From assembly GCA_019802505.1 (NCBI GenBank), contig JAFMOC010000092.1, forward strand, positions 802,001 through 866,000: a stretch of DNA of 64,000 bases. Reading direction: 5' to 3'. The notes under the pieces were generated by a model, which was not told the origin of the DNA, made no database searches, and saw nothing but the letters and a program-made list of their open reading frames with translations. Both the position numbers and the translations under genes were made by a program. Below, one piece after another: positions 1 through 10,389 of the stretch (positions within the stretch are counted from its first letter, which is position 1; each line of letters starts with the position of its first letter). This stretch comes from Corydoras sp. C115. Lineage: Eukaryota > Chordata > Actinopteri > Siluriformes > Callichthyidae.

Positions 1-142
1 GTAATTCATCACTAATATGGCTTATAGAAATAGCACTGTTTTTTTCCAAAAAGAAAAAGTCTCTACATACCGAGTTAATTTATAGATTTTATTGTGAATG
101 GTATGTGTTTTCATAACACCCAAGTTATTTATCACATTATTC

Positions 143-148
143 TTTATT
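143..148 (-). terminator. Candidate mrps35 polyadenylation signal
   Basis: AATAAA on the minus strand about 200 nt past the mrps35 stop codon. A second AATAAA lies at 93-88. Either could set the 3' end. No transcript evidence is available. Confidence 0.35.
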
Positions 149-348
149 TTTCTGGAGAGTTCAACTGCAAGATTATAATGCAATTAGAAATTGTAAATGA
201 AATGATGATGAGGGACCAAAATTCTGGCAGAAATTCCTCATTGTTATTGAGGAGAGATTAAAGTAGCAACAACGAAATATCTTAATTCCAGACAATGTAT
301 TAATAAAAACAAAGATGTTCCTGTAACACGCCCTTTTTGTGATGTCCC

Positions 349-618
349 TTAAATACCGAGTAGCTTTTTCACTGCATCTTTGTACTGTTGTATGGTGGCC
401 TCTGACTCGCCCTCGTTCTTCAGTTTGGTCACGGATTCTTTGTAATCCTGAACCTCGGGACACCCCAGAAGCTCCTCCCGGACCTCTGCCTCAGGCTTCT
501 CCATGACTGGATGCATGCGCATTAAGGTTTCCAAGATATTCTTCTGGGACTGACTGTCCTCCCATATGTACTCCTCCATGTCCTCACGGGTTTTCTCCCC
601 TTCCCATCCCTCTGTTTT
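349..618 (-). CDS. mrps35: mrps35 exon 8 (C-terminus and stop)
   Basis: Acceptor tctcttgtttgcag, then KTEGWEGEKTREDMEEYIWE through to QYKDAVKKLLGI and TAA at 351-349. The acidic, Lys-rich C-terminal helix region matches vertebrate MRPS35, whose end is SVKRLLNV in human. Confidence 0.93.
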   Translation of the reverse strand, partial: KTEGWEGEKTREDMEEYIWEDSQSQKNILETLMRMHPVMEKPEAEVREELLGCPEVQDYKESVTKLKNEGESEATIQQYKDAVKKLLGI

Positions 619-3600
619 CTGCAAACAAGAGATAATTAAGCAGAAAAATAAATTAAATAATACAGTACCAGTTAAAAGTTTGGACACACCTCCTTTCTGC
701 TCCACTTATTGTCCATGTTCTCAGTTCCAATTCCTGTAAAGATGGACTTTGTAGTTCTACAATTCCTGGTCCATCTGTTTGTGTTCTACAGTACATACTG
801 TGTGTCCCTTTTACTCTGTTCTAATGGTCAGGACCCCAATAGTACCACCGCTGAGCAGGGATTATTTGGTTGGTTACTTTGTTGCAGATAAACTATACCA
901 AGTCATCATATACTATTAAAGATGCACCAAATATTAATGTAAACTAATAGTTGTTTATTGTCAGTTCTGCAGTGACACTGATGTGGTGAGGGGGTTTTAG
1001 TGTAGTTTCATTTAAACACCTCAGTGACACTGCTGGGATAGGAGTTACAAAAAACACGTCACATGACGCATTAGAAAAACAATGTGATGGGAAAACGCAT
1101 CAGCGCTGCTTTGTGTTACAAAGGTGAGGTTCCTGAGAAGTTCATCTGTATTATGTTCTTATTTCTTTCTGTGTCAGTGTCCCAATTACACAACTCATTT
1201 AAATTCACCAAAAAATTTTTTTTTTAAATATTTTAATGTATGTTGCTGCTGGATTTAATGCATTTTATGGGAGCGTTTTTGTTTTTTTTTTACTCTGAAT
1301 TGTGCGTTATAAATTTTGTGAAATATTTTTACTTACTTCTTAAAAATAAAGTGAATTAATTTGTACTTAGGTATTAAATACAACCCATACGTAATTACAG
1401 CAAATACAAATTGTATGTACAGTAACGTAACAGTAAGAATGCAAGTCTAAAAATAATAAATAAAATACAGAAATACTGTAATAACCAACACAGTAGGTAC
1501 TAGACTGGCACTGGCACTAGTATTTATTGCCCTACTGGTAAAGCAGTGGGCTCTGTAAGCAACCCCTCTTTTCTTTGTACTCCCCACACTCCATCACAAT
1601 GCAACTTACCCAGGACTCATGATACAGAACAGTAAGCAGGTACATGGCATAGTCATAATTCTGCCTTCTCAGTGGACAACTGTCAAGAGACAAAGGAACA
1701 AAGATGGTGGATGATTCTCAGCATTACAGTGAAACTAACACGGTGGTGGTGTGTTGCACTGGTATAAGTGGATAAATCACAGAGCTTCTTTATTGAATTT
1801 TTATGCAAATTTATGTCCAATCCAAAAAAATACATCCATCACTCTCACTGGACTAAGACCAGACAGGCAATCAACATTCCAATTCATCCCAAATGTATTT
1901 AATAAGGTTGTGTTCTGGAATCAGTGCAGGTTACCTGTCCGTTGTAATAGTGAGTGTATCGGTTTGTTTGTTGTATCTCTCTCCACTCAGCTTAATCAGC
2001 TTCTTCCTGGCATGATCATCTAGGTTCAAACTTGAGAGTTTAACCTAAAACAATACACAAAATCAATACAGGGTTATGAATTGTTTTATGGGAAAAATAA
2101 ATCAGGCTATTTAAATTAAATTTAATGAATTTACTTATAGCACATTTTACAATTGTACATGGTAATATAAATATAAAGTAAATTAACTGCTTATTACTGC
2201 TATAAACTAACCAAGACCATGTGATTAATTACAATCCTTTGGTTCTAAGCCTTGGTTCTACAGTGCTCATCCAGTTTAGTAGTTCAGCACTTCAGAATCT
2301 AAAAAAGATTTGGTTTATCTATTTAAAGAAACAATACCCTAAGTCTACATACTACAAAATATGAGAGTGTAAATTCCATTGCTATTAAAAGATGATGTTC
2401 ACAGAGTGAATATCCAGTGCAGTGGGCTGGGAGAGCATTGATCCTAGTTATAAACATGGAAACCTGAAAATTTCTGAAAAAAAAAAAAAAGAATATGGCT
2501 CTCACACACATCATTGCACAAATACATGTGTCGATTGTGGTGACATCATTCCACCGGTCTCATTTGAAGTGCAAACCCTTCATCTTACAATCATTTGAGT
2601 CCTGGTCCTCTTTTCTTAATCCATTAGGATTAAGGGAAATGCCTGAGCCAGGCTCCTGATCTAACATCAAGTGTGACTCAAGCAGATGGTGGGAGATGAA
2701 AACGAAAAGCAGAACGGGGTTATTTTGCCTTCTGACGTCAGCTATGAAAGCGGCTGTGCGCTGAAGCTTTGTAGAGATTAAAACTATTAAAGGCTGGAAC
2801 TCTATTTCTCTTAAAGTCCTTTAACCTGCTCATGTGCGACCGGCTGTAAACCAAACGCTATCATGTTTAATACAATACTATATGAGATGATGTACTGATG
2901 ATCACACCATTATATTTTTAGCTTGTTGGACATCTACAAAACATGAGGGCAAGCAGTAGAGAACCGGTCCAGTCATTTTTCTACATACAAACGAGCAGGT
3001 GAGCTAACCCCGACCCCAAGAGCTATCCTTGGTATTTCTGACTATGTGACTTATACAAATTGTGCAGGACTTACTGTAAGTGTGACAATCCGAGCGTTTG
3101 GGTTCCTTAGCGACGGCCCGGCGAACACATAGTCTTTGGTTTGCACCTGGATGGGAAAATGTTCTTCACACATTCGGCATCGGATTCCAGAGCAGCTGGC
3201 CACTCGGTACAGAATGCTGAAAGCAAGAGAGACCATTTTTTTGCTCATCTATAGGTTTCCTTGCATACAAACATTTTGAATAGAACTGGGCAATGAGTAT
3301 TAATAACGAAGAACCTAAAACAGGCTCAGCAAAATAAAAGGCTGGACGATGATGAGTACTAGTATTTATTTTAGAAAGGTTAGGGTTAGTATGAGTGGAT
3401 CACATGGGTGCTGCTGGAGGTTTTATATGCTGTTTATATGCTATATGAGCATTTCTGTTCTCTGATCCAATTACCCAAACGGTGATCTGTGGAGGTCCTG
3501 TGGGAATACTGACCCTCAAACTACAGAATAAAGTGGACTAACAAAATATGTAGAGAAACAGCTGAACTATAATCTGTTTATGTAATAAGTATAAATGAAT

Positions 3601-5576
3601 AAATTGACAATAATCGAAGAAACAAGGAGCAGCATCTAAAAAGGTGTATGAATACAATCTGAATGCAGACATACGCTTCAGTGCTTCACAGTGTTTCTTG
3701 ATTGCAGCAGGAGTTAAATGTAAGAAGTTTGGAATCTGTAAAAATAAAAAGCATTGATAAGCAAATTTTTTTAAACAACAAGAGTAAATTTATACACACA
3801 CCTCTCCTTAATGAGATGGCAGCCAATATAAATAGCTATGGGAAAAAAAATCAACAAAGGGATGGAAATTCTTTAAAAGACAAGAGATGCTTCCTCAATG
3901 CCCAATAAACTCTGTTTTATTGCAGTTACAGCATTTCCTTCCAAATTTTGTTCAAGTCAAATATCATGTCATCTTTTTACTGTAACTACACAATTCACAG
4001 TGAACAGAAAACATCATCACCACCTTTATAAGTTCAAGGTTGCCCTTCTTCTCGGGCGGCACTCCTTTTTTCAACGGGTAGCCCATCCTCACTGGCAGCG
4101 GCACTGCATCAGGACTGAAGGATTTAGCAGTCGGATAAACTGCAGTCCAGTCCTGATCGGGTTCCATGCGCTCTGTGCGCGATTCCCCTGCCTGAGTGAA
4201 ACACAGCGCTGTCAACATAAGTGTACGACAGAAATATCATTGAGCCTAATGCTTTAATTAAATTAATTATGAACAGTTACGTTTTTATTTTATGCTAGCT
4301 CAGTGGTTAGGGTGTTGGGATAAAAGTGTGAAGGTTTGGGTTCAGATTCCCGGTTCGAATCCCCATCTGGGTGGAGTTTCCATGTTCTCCCTGTGTCCGC
4401 GTGGGTTTCCTCCGGGTTCTCCGGTTTCCTCCCACAGTCCAAAAACATGGATCAAGTCAATTGAATTCTCAAAAATTGCCCCATATAGAGTGTGTTTGTG
4501 TGAGTGAGTGTGTGCCCTGCGATGGATTGGCGCCCTGTCCTGGGTCTATCTGCCCAGCGCCCGAAACGTTCTCCCCTGGATGGGCATGGGGAACCCCACC
4601 GCGACCCTAATAGAGGATAAAGCGGGAGATAATGAATGAATGAACAGTTGAACGTTTTTATTTTATACTAGCTCAGTGGTTAGGGTGTTGGGATAAAACT
4701 GTGGAGGTTTGGGTTCAGATTCCCGGTTCGAATCCCCATCTGGGTGGAGTTTCCATGTTCTCCCTGTGTCCGCGTGGGTTTCCTCCGGGTTCTCCAGTTT
4801 CCTCCCACAGTCCAAAAACATGGATCAAGTCAATTGAGTTCTCCAAATTGCCCCATGTAGAGTGTGCATGTCTGTATGAGTGAGTGTGCCCAGCGATAGA
4901 TTGGCGCCCTGCCCAGCACCCGAAACGTTCTCCCCTGGATGGGCATGGGGAACCCCCCCCCCCGCCCCTGATATAGGATAAAGCGGAAGATAATGGATGA
5001 ATGGGTTTGGGTTCATATCCCTGGTCCACTGAAGTTACCAATGTGGGTCCTTGAGAAAGACCCTTAACCCTTATGGCTAGGGGGCGCTGTATGTAACCCT
5101 GTGATCTGACCCCAACAGAGTTGGGATACTTCGCTTTGGAAGTCGCTTTGGATATAAGCGTCTGTTAAATGTAATATAATATAATATAATGTAATATAAT
5201 GTAATATAATGTAATGTAAATCTAATTGAATGTACTCGCCTCTCTTCTCGGTCGTCTCAGCCTCGAGGGGCCTCTCTCTACAAGCAAAGGAAATATTATT
5301 AATAACATGAGCATGATCACATACTGCACTAGATTTCCTTATGTATGATGAGAATTTATGCATTTATAACGTTAAGTTATAATGAATGAATATATGGAAG
5401 CATGTCGACAGTAACGCTGACGGTTGGAACAGCTCACCGAGATGAGCGCCACTCCGCGCCGACACTTCAGCAGAGAGACCGCGCTTGTTGCACAGGACCA
5501 GCCTGCAAAAGCTGCTAACGCTGTAATTTATCCGACATAAAGGAGACAGCACGGGGCAAAACGCGGAGGCAGCCAT
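349..5576 (-). CDS. mrps35: mrps35 gene: mitochondrial ribosomal protein mS35, 8 coding exons, frame broken in exon 5
   Basis: Encodes a protein of the small (28S) subunit of the mitochondrial ribosome, needed for mitochondrial translation. Coding exons in transcript order: 5576-5438, 5277-5240, 4191-4024, 3735-3675, 3216-3075, 2044-1935, 1679-1610, 618-349. The translation follows vertebrate MRPS35 along its length: an N-terminal presequence, then DQDWTAVYPTA, VRMGYPLKKGVP, IPNFLHLTP, FCTEWPAAL, DYVFAGPSLRNP, NYDYAMYLLTVLYHESW and DMEEYIWE. Exon lengths sum to 331 codons plus stop if the 2 extra bases in exon 5 are ignored, close to the roughly 323 aa of the human protein. As written, exon 5 shifts frame and stops at 3109-3107. 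Intact splice sites and good conservation argue for a sequence error or a recent allele rather than an old pseudogene. Family identity rests on remembered homology and was not searched. Confidence 0.93.
667..1050. mobile_element. Foldback MITE family copy, rearranged, in mrps35 intron 7
   Basis: Shares the segments agatggactttgtagttct, the antisense GTGTCACTGCTG-like core, and CAGGGATTATTTGGTTGG with full-length copies at 37905-38345 and 51000-51450. Here the middle is interrupted by about 80 bp of other sequence, and only one arm is well preserved. The rest of the intron (1050-1609) is AT-rich with no recognised feature. Confidence 0.7.
1610..1679 (-). CDS. mrps35: mrps35 exon 7
   Basis: 70 nt, phase 2 to 0, acceptor gtctcttgacag and donor TGG|gtaagt. 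Encodes CPLRRQNYDYAMYLLTVLYH followed by ESW, a highly conserved block. Confidence 0.93.
1935..2044 (-). CDS. mrps35: mrps35 exon 6
   Basis: 110 nt, phase 0 to 2, acceptor ttttag and donor GACAG|gtaacc. Encodes VKLSSLNLDDHARKKLIKL followed by SGERYNKQTDTLTITTD, matching the conserved MRPS35 region. Confidence 0.92.
2045..3074. other. mrps35 intron 5 (about 1 kb), no feature recognised
   Basis: AT-rich intron sequence with a 14-A run near 2477. I see no SINE, conserved exon or RNA gene here. Confidence 0.6.
3075..3216 (-). CDS. mrps35: mrps35 exon 5, with a 2-bp frameshifting insertion
   Basis: Acceptor ttgctttcag, donor ACA|gtaagt. From exon 4 phase the exon reads PFCTEWPAALESDAEC. The conserved continuation CEEHFPIQVQTKDYVFAG lies in another frame, and the switch falls at CACACA (3167-3172 plus strand), where one CA unit is surplus. 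Exon length is 142 nt; 140 nt would join exon 6 in phase. Without correction translation ends at a TAA at 3109-3107. Confidence 0.9.
3675..3735 (-). CDS. mrps35: mrps35 exon 4
   Basis: 61 nt, phase 0 to 1, acceptor atttttacag and donor AAGC|gtatgt. Encodes IPNFLHLTPAAIKKHCEALK, almost identical to the mammalian protein. Too short to appear as a long open frame. Confidence 0.92.
4024..4191 (-). CDS. mrps35: mrps35 exon 3
   Basis: 168 nt (56 codons, phase 0 to 0) between acceptor tttcactcag and donor AAAG|gtggtg. It encodes the strongly conserved block from MEPDQDWTAVYPTA through VPLPVRMGYPLKKGVP to GNLELIK. Confidence 0.93.
4271..5004 (+). repeat. Tandem duplication of a chimeric SINE (2 units of about 371 bp) in mrps35 intron 2
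   Basis: Units begin at 4271 and 4642 with the same flank (gaacagtt...cgtttttatttta). Each continues with a tRNA-like head (tagctcagtggttagggtgt) and then switches, at the B-box gttcgaatcccc, into the body and tail of the main SINE family. Because non-SINE flank is included in each unit, this is a segmental tandem duplication rather than two insertions. Confidence 0.85.
5005..5220 (+). repeat. Tail of a second tRNA-derived SINE family plus AT-rich microsatellite
   Basis: Follows directly on the duplicated unit: gggttcatatccctggtcca, then ccttgagaaagacccttaac, a gggggcgctgtatgtaaccc stretch, a gctttggatataagcgtctg end, and a (TAATA/ATGTA)n tail at 5171-5220. It looks like the 3' remainder of the element that supplied the odd tRNA head at 4296 and 4665. 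Confidence 0.65.
5240..5277 (-). CDS. mrps35: mrps35 exon 2 (38 nt, probable GC-AG intron downstream)
   Basis: Acceptor ttgcttgtag precedes a 38-nt exon giving an Arg/Pro-rich stretch (RGPSRLRRPRRE) that carries phase 1 to phase 0, as exon 3 requires. The human protein has a comparable Arg/Pro-rich linker here. The donor reads GAG|gcgagt, a GC donor. A GT alternative 4 nt downstream (GCGA|gtacat), paired with an acceptor 4 nt further into exon 3, gives the same length with one residue changed, so the exact junction needs cDNA. Confidence 0.7.
5438..5576 (-). CDS. mrps35: mrps35 exon 1 (start codon, mitochondrial presequence)
   Basis: ATG at 5576-5574 (complement) opens MAASAFCPVLSPLCR, a start rich in Ala, Ser, Arg and Cys with few acidic residues, as expected for a mitochondrial targeting presequence. 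The exon ends in the donor CTCG|gtgagc in phase 1. Upstream of the ATG the strand stays GC-rich with no better in-frame ATG. Confidence 0.85.
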
Positions 5577-5738
5577 GGTGGAAATGACGGCGAATGTGAC
5601 TTTAGAGGTGGCGAACAAAATCACTGATCTACAAATCATAACCAACCAGAAATAACATGGCTGCCCACCGGAGACATGTACGTACAGTCTGCTGCTGCGG
5701 CACAAAGAAGCTACGGTGGCCCATTGGCACAGGACGCG

Positions 5739-5740
<2 letters not shown>
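5577..5740 (-). promoter_or_regulatory. Probable mrps35 promoter and 5' UTR region
   Basis: GC-rich, CpG-containing sequence (5440-5740) immediately 5' of the mrps35 start, without a TATA box, as is common for housekeeping genes. It ends against a (GT)n tract at 5741. The transcription start cannot be placed from sequence alone. Confidence 0.45.

Positions 5741-5799
<59 letters not shown>
5741..5799. repeat. (GT)n microsatellite
   Basis: Uninterrupted GT run of about 29 units at the distal edge of the mrps35 promoter region. Confidence 0.97.
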
Positions 5800-5800
<1 letters not shown>

Positions 5801-5809
5801 AATAAAATA

Positions 5810-6645
5810 TTCATTCATTCATTTTCTCCCGCTTTATCCTCTATTAGGGTCGCGGTGGGGTTCCCCATGCAATTTGGAGAACTCAATTGACTTGAGCCAT
5901 GGTTTTGGACTGTGAGAGGAAACCAGAGAACCCGGAGGAAACCCACGCAGACACGGGGAGAACATGGAAGCTCCATCCAGATGGGGATTCGAACCGGGAA
6001 TCCCTAGCGCTGAGAGGAGAACGTGCTAACCACTAAGCCACCGTGCCGCCCGGTTTGAAATATATTAAGGGGAGACGTTCTCCTGGGCAGATACACCCAG
6101 GACAGGGTGCCAATCCATCGCTGGGCACACACTCACTCACGCATACAGACACACTCTATATGGGGCAATTTTTGAGAATTCAATTGACTTGATCGATGTT
6201 TTTGGACTGTGGGAGGAAACTGGAGAACCCGGAGAAAACCCACGCAGACACGGGGAGAACATGGAAGCTCCATCCAGATGGGGATTCGAACCGGGAATCC
6301 CTAGTGCTGAGAGGAGAACGTGCTAACCACTAAGCCACCGTGCCGCCCGGTTTGAAATATATTAAGGGGAGACGTTCTCCTGGGCAGATACACCCAGGAC
6401 AGGGTGCCAATCCATCGCTGGGCACACACTCACTCACGCATACAGACACACTCTATATGGGGCAATTTTTGAGAATTCAATTGACTTGATCGATGTTTTT
6501 GGACTGTGGGAGGAAACTGGAGAACCCGGAGAAAACCCACGCAGACACGGGGAGAACATGGAAACTCCACCCAGATGGGGATTCGAACCGGGAATCCCTA
6601 GTGCTGAGAGGAGAACATGCTAACCACTAAGCCACCGCGCCGCCT
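5810..6645 (-). repeat. Tandem array of SINE family A (one deleted copy plus two 297-bp units)
   Basis: Copy 1 (5810-6052) starts with the ATTC tail and lacks its middle. It is followed by two nearly identical 297-bp units beginning with cggtttgaaatatattaagg at 6051 and 6348, each holding body and head in reverse orientation up to ccaccgtgccgcc. The shared non-SINE joint shows local tandem duplication. Confidence 0.9.
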
Positions 6646-6897
6646 GGAATAGAATAGAAAGCCTTCATTGTCATTATACCCCGCATACACTGTATACATC
6701 GTACAACGAGATTTAAGCTCCTCCTTAAAGTGCACATGGCATAATATATAAATAGAAAAAAAACAATAGAAAAGACATTAAGAAAAACTGTATATGTATT
6801 GTGCAAATAGACATGTAATGTGTAAACAATAATGTTCCAATTAGAGCAGGTTCCCGTTTAATATTGTGATGGCTTTGGGAAAGAAGCTGTCCCTGAG
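6646..6897. repeat. Dispersed teleost repeat (unnamed), interrupted by a SINE
   Basis: Contains aatagaatagaaagccttca, gtacaacgagatttaagctc and ggctttgggaaagaagctgt. These motifs recur as one dispersed repeat in many teleost genomes as I recall, but I cannot assign the family. Confidence 0.5.
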
Positions 6898-7046
6898 TCT
6901 ATGTGCCCAGCGATGGATTGGCACCCTTTCCTGGGTGTATCTGTCCAGCGCCCGAAACGTTCTCCCCTGGATGGGCATAGGGAACCACACCGCGACCCTA
7001 ATATAGGATAAAGCGGAAGATAATGAATGAATGAATGAATGAATGA
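6898..7046 (+). mobile_element. SINE family A, 5'-truncated
   Basis: Begins inside the body at gtgcccagcgatggattggc and runs to the (ATGA)n tail, which passes directly into an AT microsatellite. Confidence 0.85.
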
Positions 7047-7059
7047 TATATACATGTAC

Positions 7060-7090
<31 letters not shown>

Positions 7091-7104
7091 TATATATATA
7101 TACA

Positions 7105-7174
<70 letters not shown>
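7046..7174. repeat. (AT)n microsatellite with short TACACTG/CACAGT interruptions
   Basis: Long alternating AT run, self-complementary and probably unstable. Interruptions at about 7085-7091 and 7101-7107 are complementary to each other. Confidence 0.95.
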
Positions 7175-7178
<4 letters not shown>

Positions 7179-7260
7179 CGCTGGGCAGATACACCCAGGA
7201 CAGGGCAGTGAAATCCATCGGTCCATCATTGTGCACACACTTACTCACATAAACACAAAA
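7175..7260 (-). mobile_element. SINE family A fragment
   Basis: gcgctgggcagatacaccca and downstream body sequence, cut off on both sides. Sequence from 7261 to 8085 is AT-rich with no feature I recognise. Confidence 0.6.
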
Positions 7261-8083
7261 TATATTTGATCAATTATAATATAATCTTGTTAAATTCTGT
7301 GTAAAAATATGATTTTCACTGTACAATGATATATATTTTATGATGCAATACTGCTACAGTGGAGGACATTTATATAGATTTAACCACATAAAAAATGTTT
7401 ATTTACACCTACAAATTCATAGATTCGTATATACTTTAAAGGTTACCCTTTCAAAATGTATAGTCCTATGCTGTCCTTGTATTTATTTTAACAGAAAACA
7501 TGATGAAATGTGTAAAGACAATAAATATAGTATAGGTACAGAATTTTTAGGACATTTACCCATACAGGATTCTTAATGACAGCGCATTATAAAGTGGTCC
7601 TGTTGTGAGAATTTTTATCCAGAAAAGCATTAGTGTTGTGTGATCTTCATGTAAGTGAAGATAGCTTGGCTACATGCTATTTCATCTTAAAGGTGTCTGA
7701 TGGTGCTACGGTCAGGATTCTGTGGCTGTCACTCAGGTTGTTCTACTCCAGACATACCCAACCATGTCCTTATGGTCCTTGTAAAGTGTACTGAGAGAGA
7801 AAAGGACCTTCCCTAAACCATTGGTATTTTAGGGCGTTGTATTAAATACTCTTAAATGTATAAGGATGGATAAAAGAAATGCGTGGTTTTTAATGTTGTT
7901 TTTGAAGAAATCACATAATCCGGATTTAATCTATTCCAGAATAGAAGCAGAACCACGAAGTCTTCTCTGCTTAGTAAATATTAAGCTATAATCTTACATC
8001 ATACATCCTAATTCGCGTCACTAAGGTCAAATAATCTATATAATCTAGCGTTAAAACGAGTTTATCAGGTGGTTAATGTACGT

Positions 8084-8085
<2 letters not shown>

Positions 8086-8145
<60 letters not shown>

Positions 8146-8147
8146 TT
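8086..8147. repeat. (CT)n microsatellite
   Basis: CT run with two interruptions by T, directly preceding a SINE tail. Confidence 0.95.
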
Positions 8148-8157
8148 CACTCAATTT

Positions 8158-8538
8158 TCATTCATTCATTCATTCATTCATTCATTCATTCATTCATTCA
8201 TTATCTTCCGCTTTATCCTATATTAGGGTCGCGGTGGGGTTCCCCATGCCCATCCAGGGGAGAACGTCTCGGGCGCTGGGCAGATACACCCAGGACAGGG
8301 CGCCAATCCATCGCTGGGTACACACTCACACACTCAAACACACTCTATATGGGGCAATTTAGAGAACTCAATTAACTTTATCCATGTTTTTTGGACTGTG
8401 GGAGAAAAACCAGAGAACCCGGAGGAAACCCACGCGGACACGGGGAGAAAATGGAAACTCCACCCAGATGGGGATTCGAACCGGGAATCCCTAGTGCTGA
8501 GAGGAGAACGTGCTAACCACTAAGCCACCGTGCCGCCC
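8158..8538 (-). mobile_element. SINE family A, near full length
   Basis: Reverse orientation: (ATTC)n tail, body, central conserved block with ggaggaaacccacgcggaca, B-box complement gggattcgaacc and head end gccaccgtgccgccc. On the sense strand the A box fits TRGCNNAGYNGG (tggcttagtgg) and the B box fits GGTTCGANTCC exactly, so the element is tRNA-derived. Confidence 0.93.
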
Positions 8539-8669
8539 TGTTGCACAAAGTTGGTTTATAAAATAAAAATAAAATAAAAACAATTACAAATTTACAAAAT
8601 TACAGAAATGTACATAGTATACAAATACAATGAAATAGTATATATATATATTTAAATAAAATTAGAGGC

Positions 8670-8946
<277 letters not shown>

Positions 8947-9065
8947 ACGCGCGCGCACATCCTGCATTCAGCAGCAGCATCACCCCGTTCAGCAGCGCGC
9001 GCTGCCCTTCTGTACCACCACCTGGAAAATCCTCTCCACCACCTTAAACCCTGCTGTTTGTGACG
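8947..9065 (+). promoter_or_regulatory. kcnq1: Probable kcnq1 non-coding first exon and CpG-rich promoter region
   Basis: CpG-rich sequence (gcgcgcgctg) ending in a consensus donor, gacg|gtaagt, at 9066. No ATG is seen in the exon. The acceptor at 13439, placed 31 nt before the kcnq1 ATG, has no upstream coding sequence to join, so a 5' UTR exon is required and this is the best candidate. The exon's 5' limit is not defined. CpG-rich DNA continues to about 9205. Confidence 0.5.
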
Positions 9066-9857
9066 GTAAGTCACTTTAATTCAGTAATGGCGTTTGATTT
9101 TGATCTGTTTTAAATCGTTTTGTGAAGTTGTACCACCTCAGGAATACAGAAGCAACGCGCGCGCTCGTGTGATGGAGCGCGTCTGTATTCAGTGCGCGCT
9201 CACAGGATTTTCTAATTAACACTGAGGTTCCATTATTCTGTTGATTATTATTATTCATTATTTCATTATTCTGCAAACGCTTGTAACAAGTTTTAAGATT
9301 ATTACCTAAACTTTCAAAGGCGTTACGCAGCATCATCAAATAAACCAGACTATTTTAATTTATAATTAAAAAACACATGACTGAATAACACATAATAATT
9401 CAATGATTAAGATGTGTCTTCGAATACTTTTGTTCAAATAGCTTGCAAAAGAGGGAGACTAGTGTATATGCTTTTATTAAGGGGTGTTTAAAACGCTAGT
9501 GTTATGGTGGGGCAATTTTACGGGGCATCTACACAGTACACAAAGCAGTTGGCATCACAGCAGTTCAGCCTCAGAAGTAAAAGCTGAAATTGGTAGTAAT
9601 TTAAAAGCAGAACCTCAAAGCCTTGAGGCAGCATGTGGTCTGTTTATAGGGCTCATTTTGCTTTCATCTGGGCTTAACTTTATCAGGTTGGGCTAATTAG
9701 CTAAATAACATAAGGTCACGATATTTATTGGATCGCAGATGCATGGATGGGTAAAACCTCACCAAAAATCTAAATAGTACTATAAATACGCTTGTGTATA
9801 TTTTAGTTTTAATAGAACTTATATACACAGTTGATGTGGATAGGTGTTGAGCAGCTT

Positions 9858-10028
9858 ATATAGAGAAGCCAATTTACCTTGAATCTATGTTTTTGGGCTG
9901 TGGGAGGAAACCGGAGAACCCGGAGAAAACCCACACGGAGACGGGGAGAACATAGAACCTCCACCCAGATTCAACCTGGATGCCCAGCACTGAGAGGTGG
10001 ACGTGCTAATCACTACGCCTCTGTGCAC
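9858..10028 (-). mobile_element. Old diverged SINE fragment
   Basis: Keeps the central block (tttttgggctgtgggaggaa) and head end, but diverges in the B box (ttcaacctgg). Older than its neighbour at 10042. Confidence 0.7.
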
Positions 10029-10041
10029 ATTTAAAACAACA

Positions 10042-10389
10042 TTCATTCATTCATTATCTTCCGCTTTTATCCTATATTAGGGTCGCGGGGGGTTCCCCAT
10101 GCCCATCCAGGGGAGAACGTTTCGGGCGCTGGGCAGATAGACCCAGGACAGGACGCCAATCCATCGCTGGGCACACACTCACTCACACAAACACACTCTA
10201 TATGGGGCAATTTGGAGAATTCAATTGACTTGATCCATGTTTTTGGACTGTGGGAGGAAACCAGAGAACCCGGAGGAAACCCACGCAGACACGGGGAGAA
10301 CATGGAAACTCCACCCAGATGGAGATTCGAACCGGGAATCCCTAGTGCTGAGAGGTGAACGTGCTAATCACTAAGCCACTGTGCCGCCC
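10042..10389 (-). mobile_element. SINE family A, full length with target-site duplication
   Basis: Flanked by the 11-bp direct repeat ttaaaacaaca at 10031-10041 and 10390-10400. Complete from tail to head. Confidence 0.93.

Noticed and set aside
5657..5890. Plus-strand open frame opening MAAHRRHVRTVCCCG as a divergent gene
   Set aside because: It runs straight into the GT microsatellite and SINE, with no homology or splice support.
6841..7252. Ile-Tyr repeat open frames
   Set aside because: Produced by the AT microsatellite and an adjoining SINE tail.
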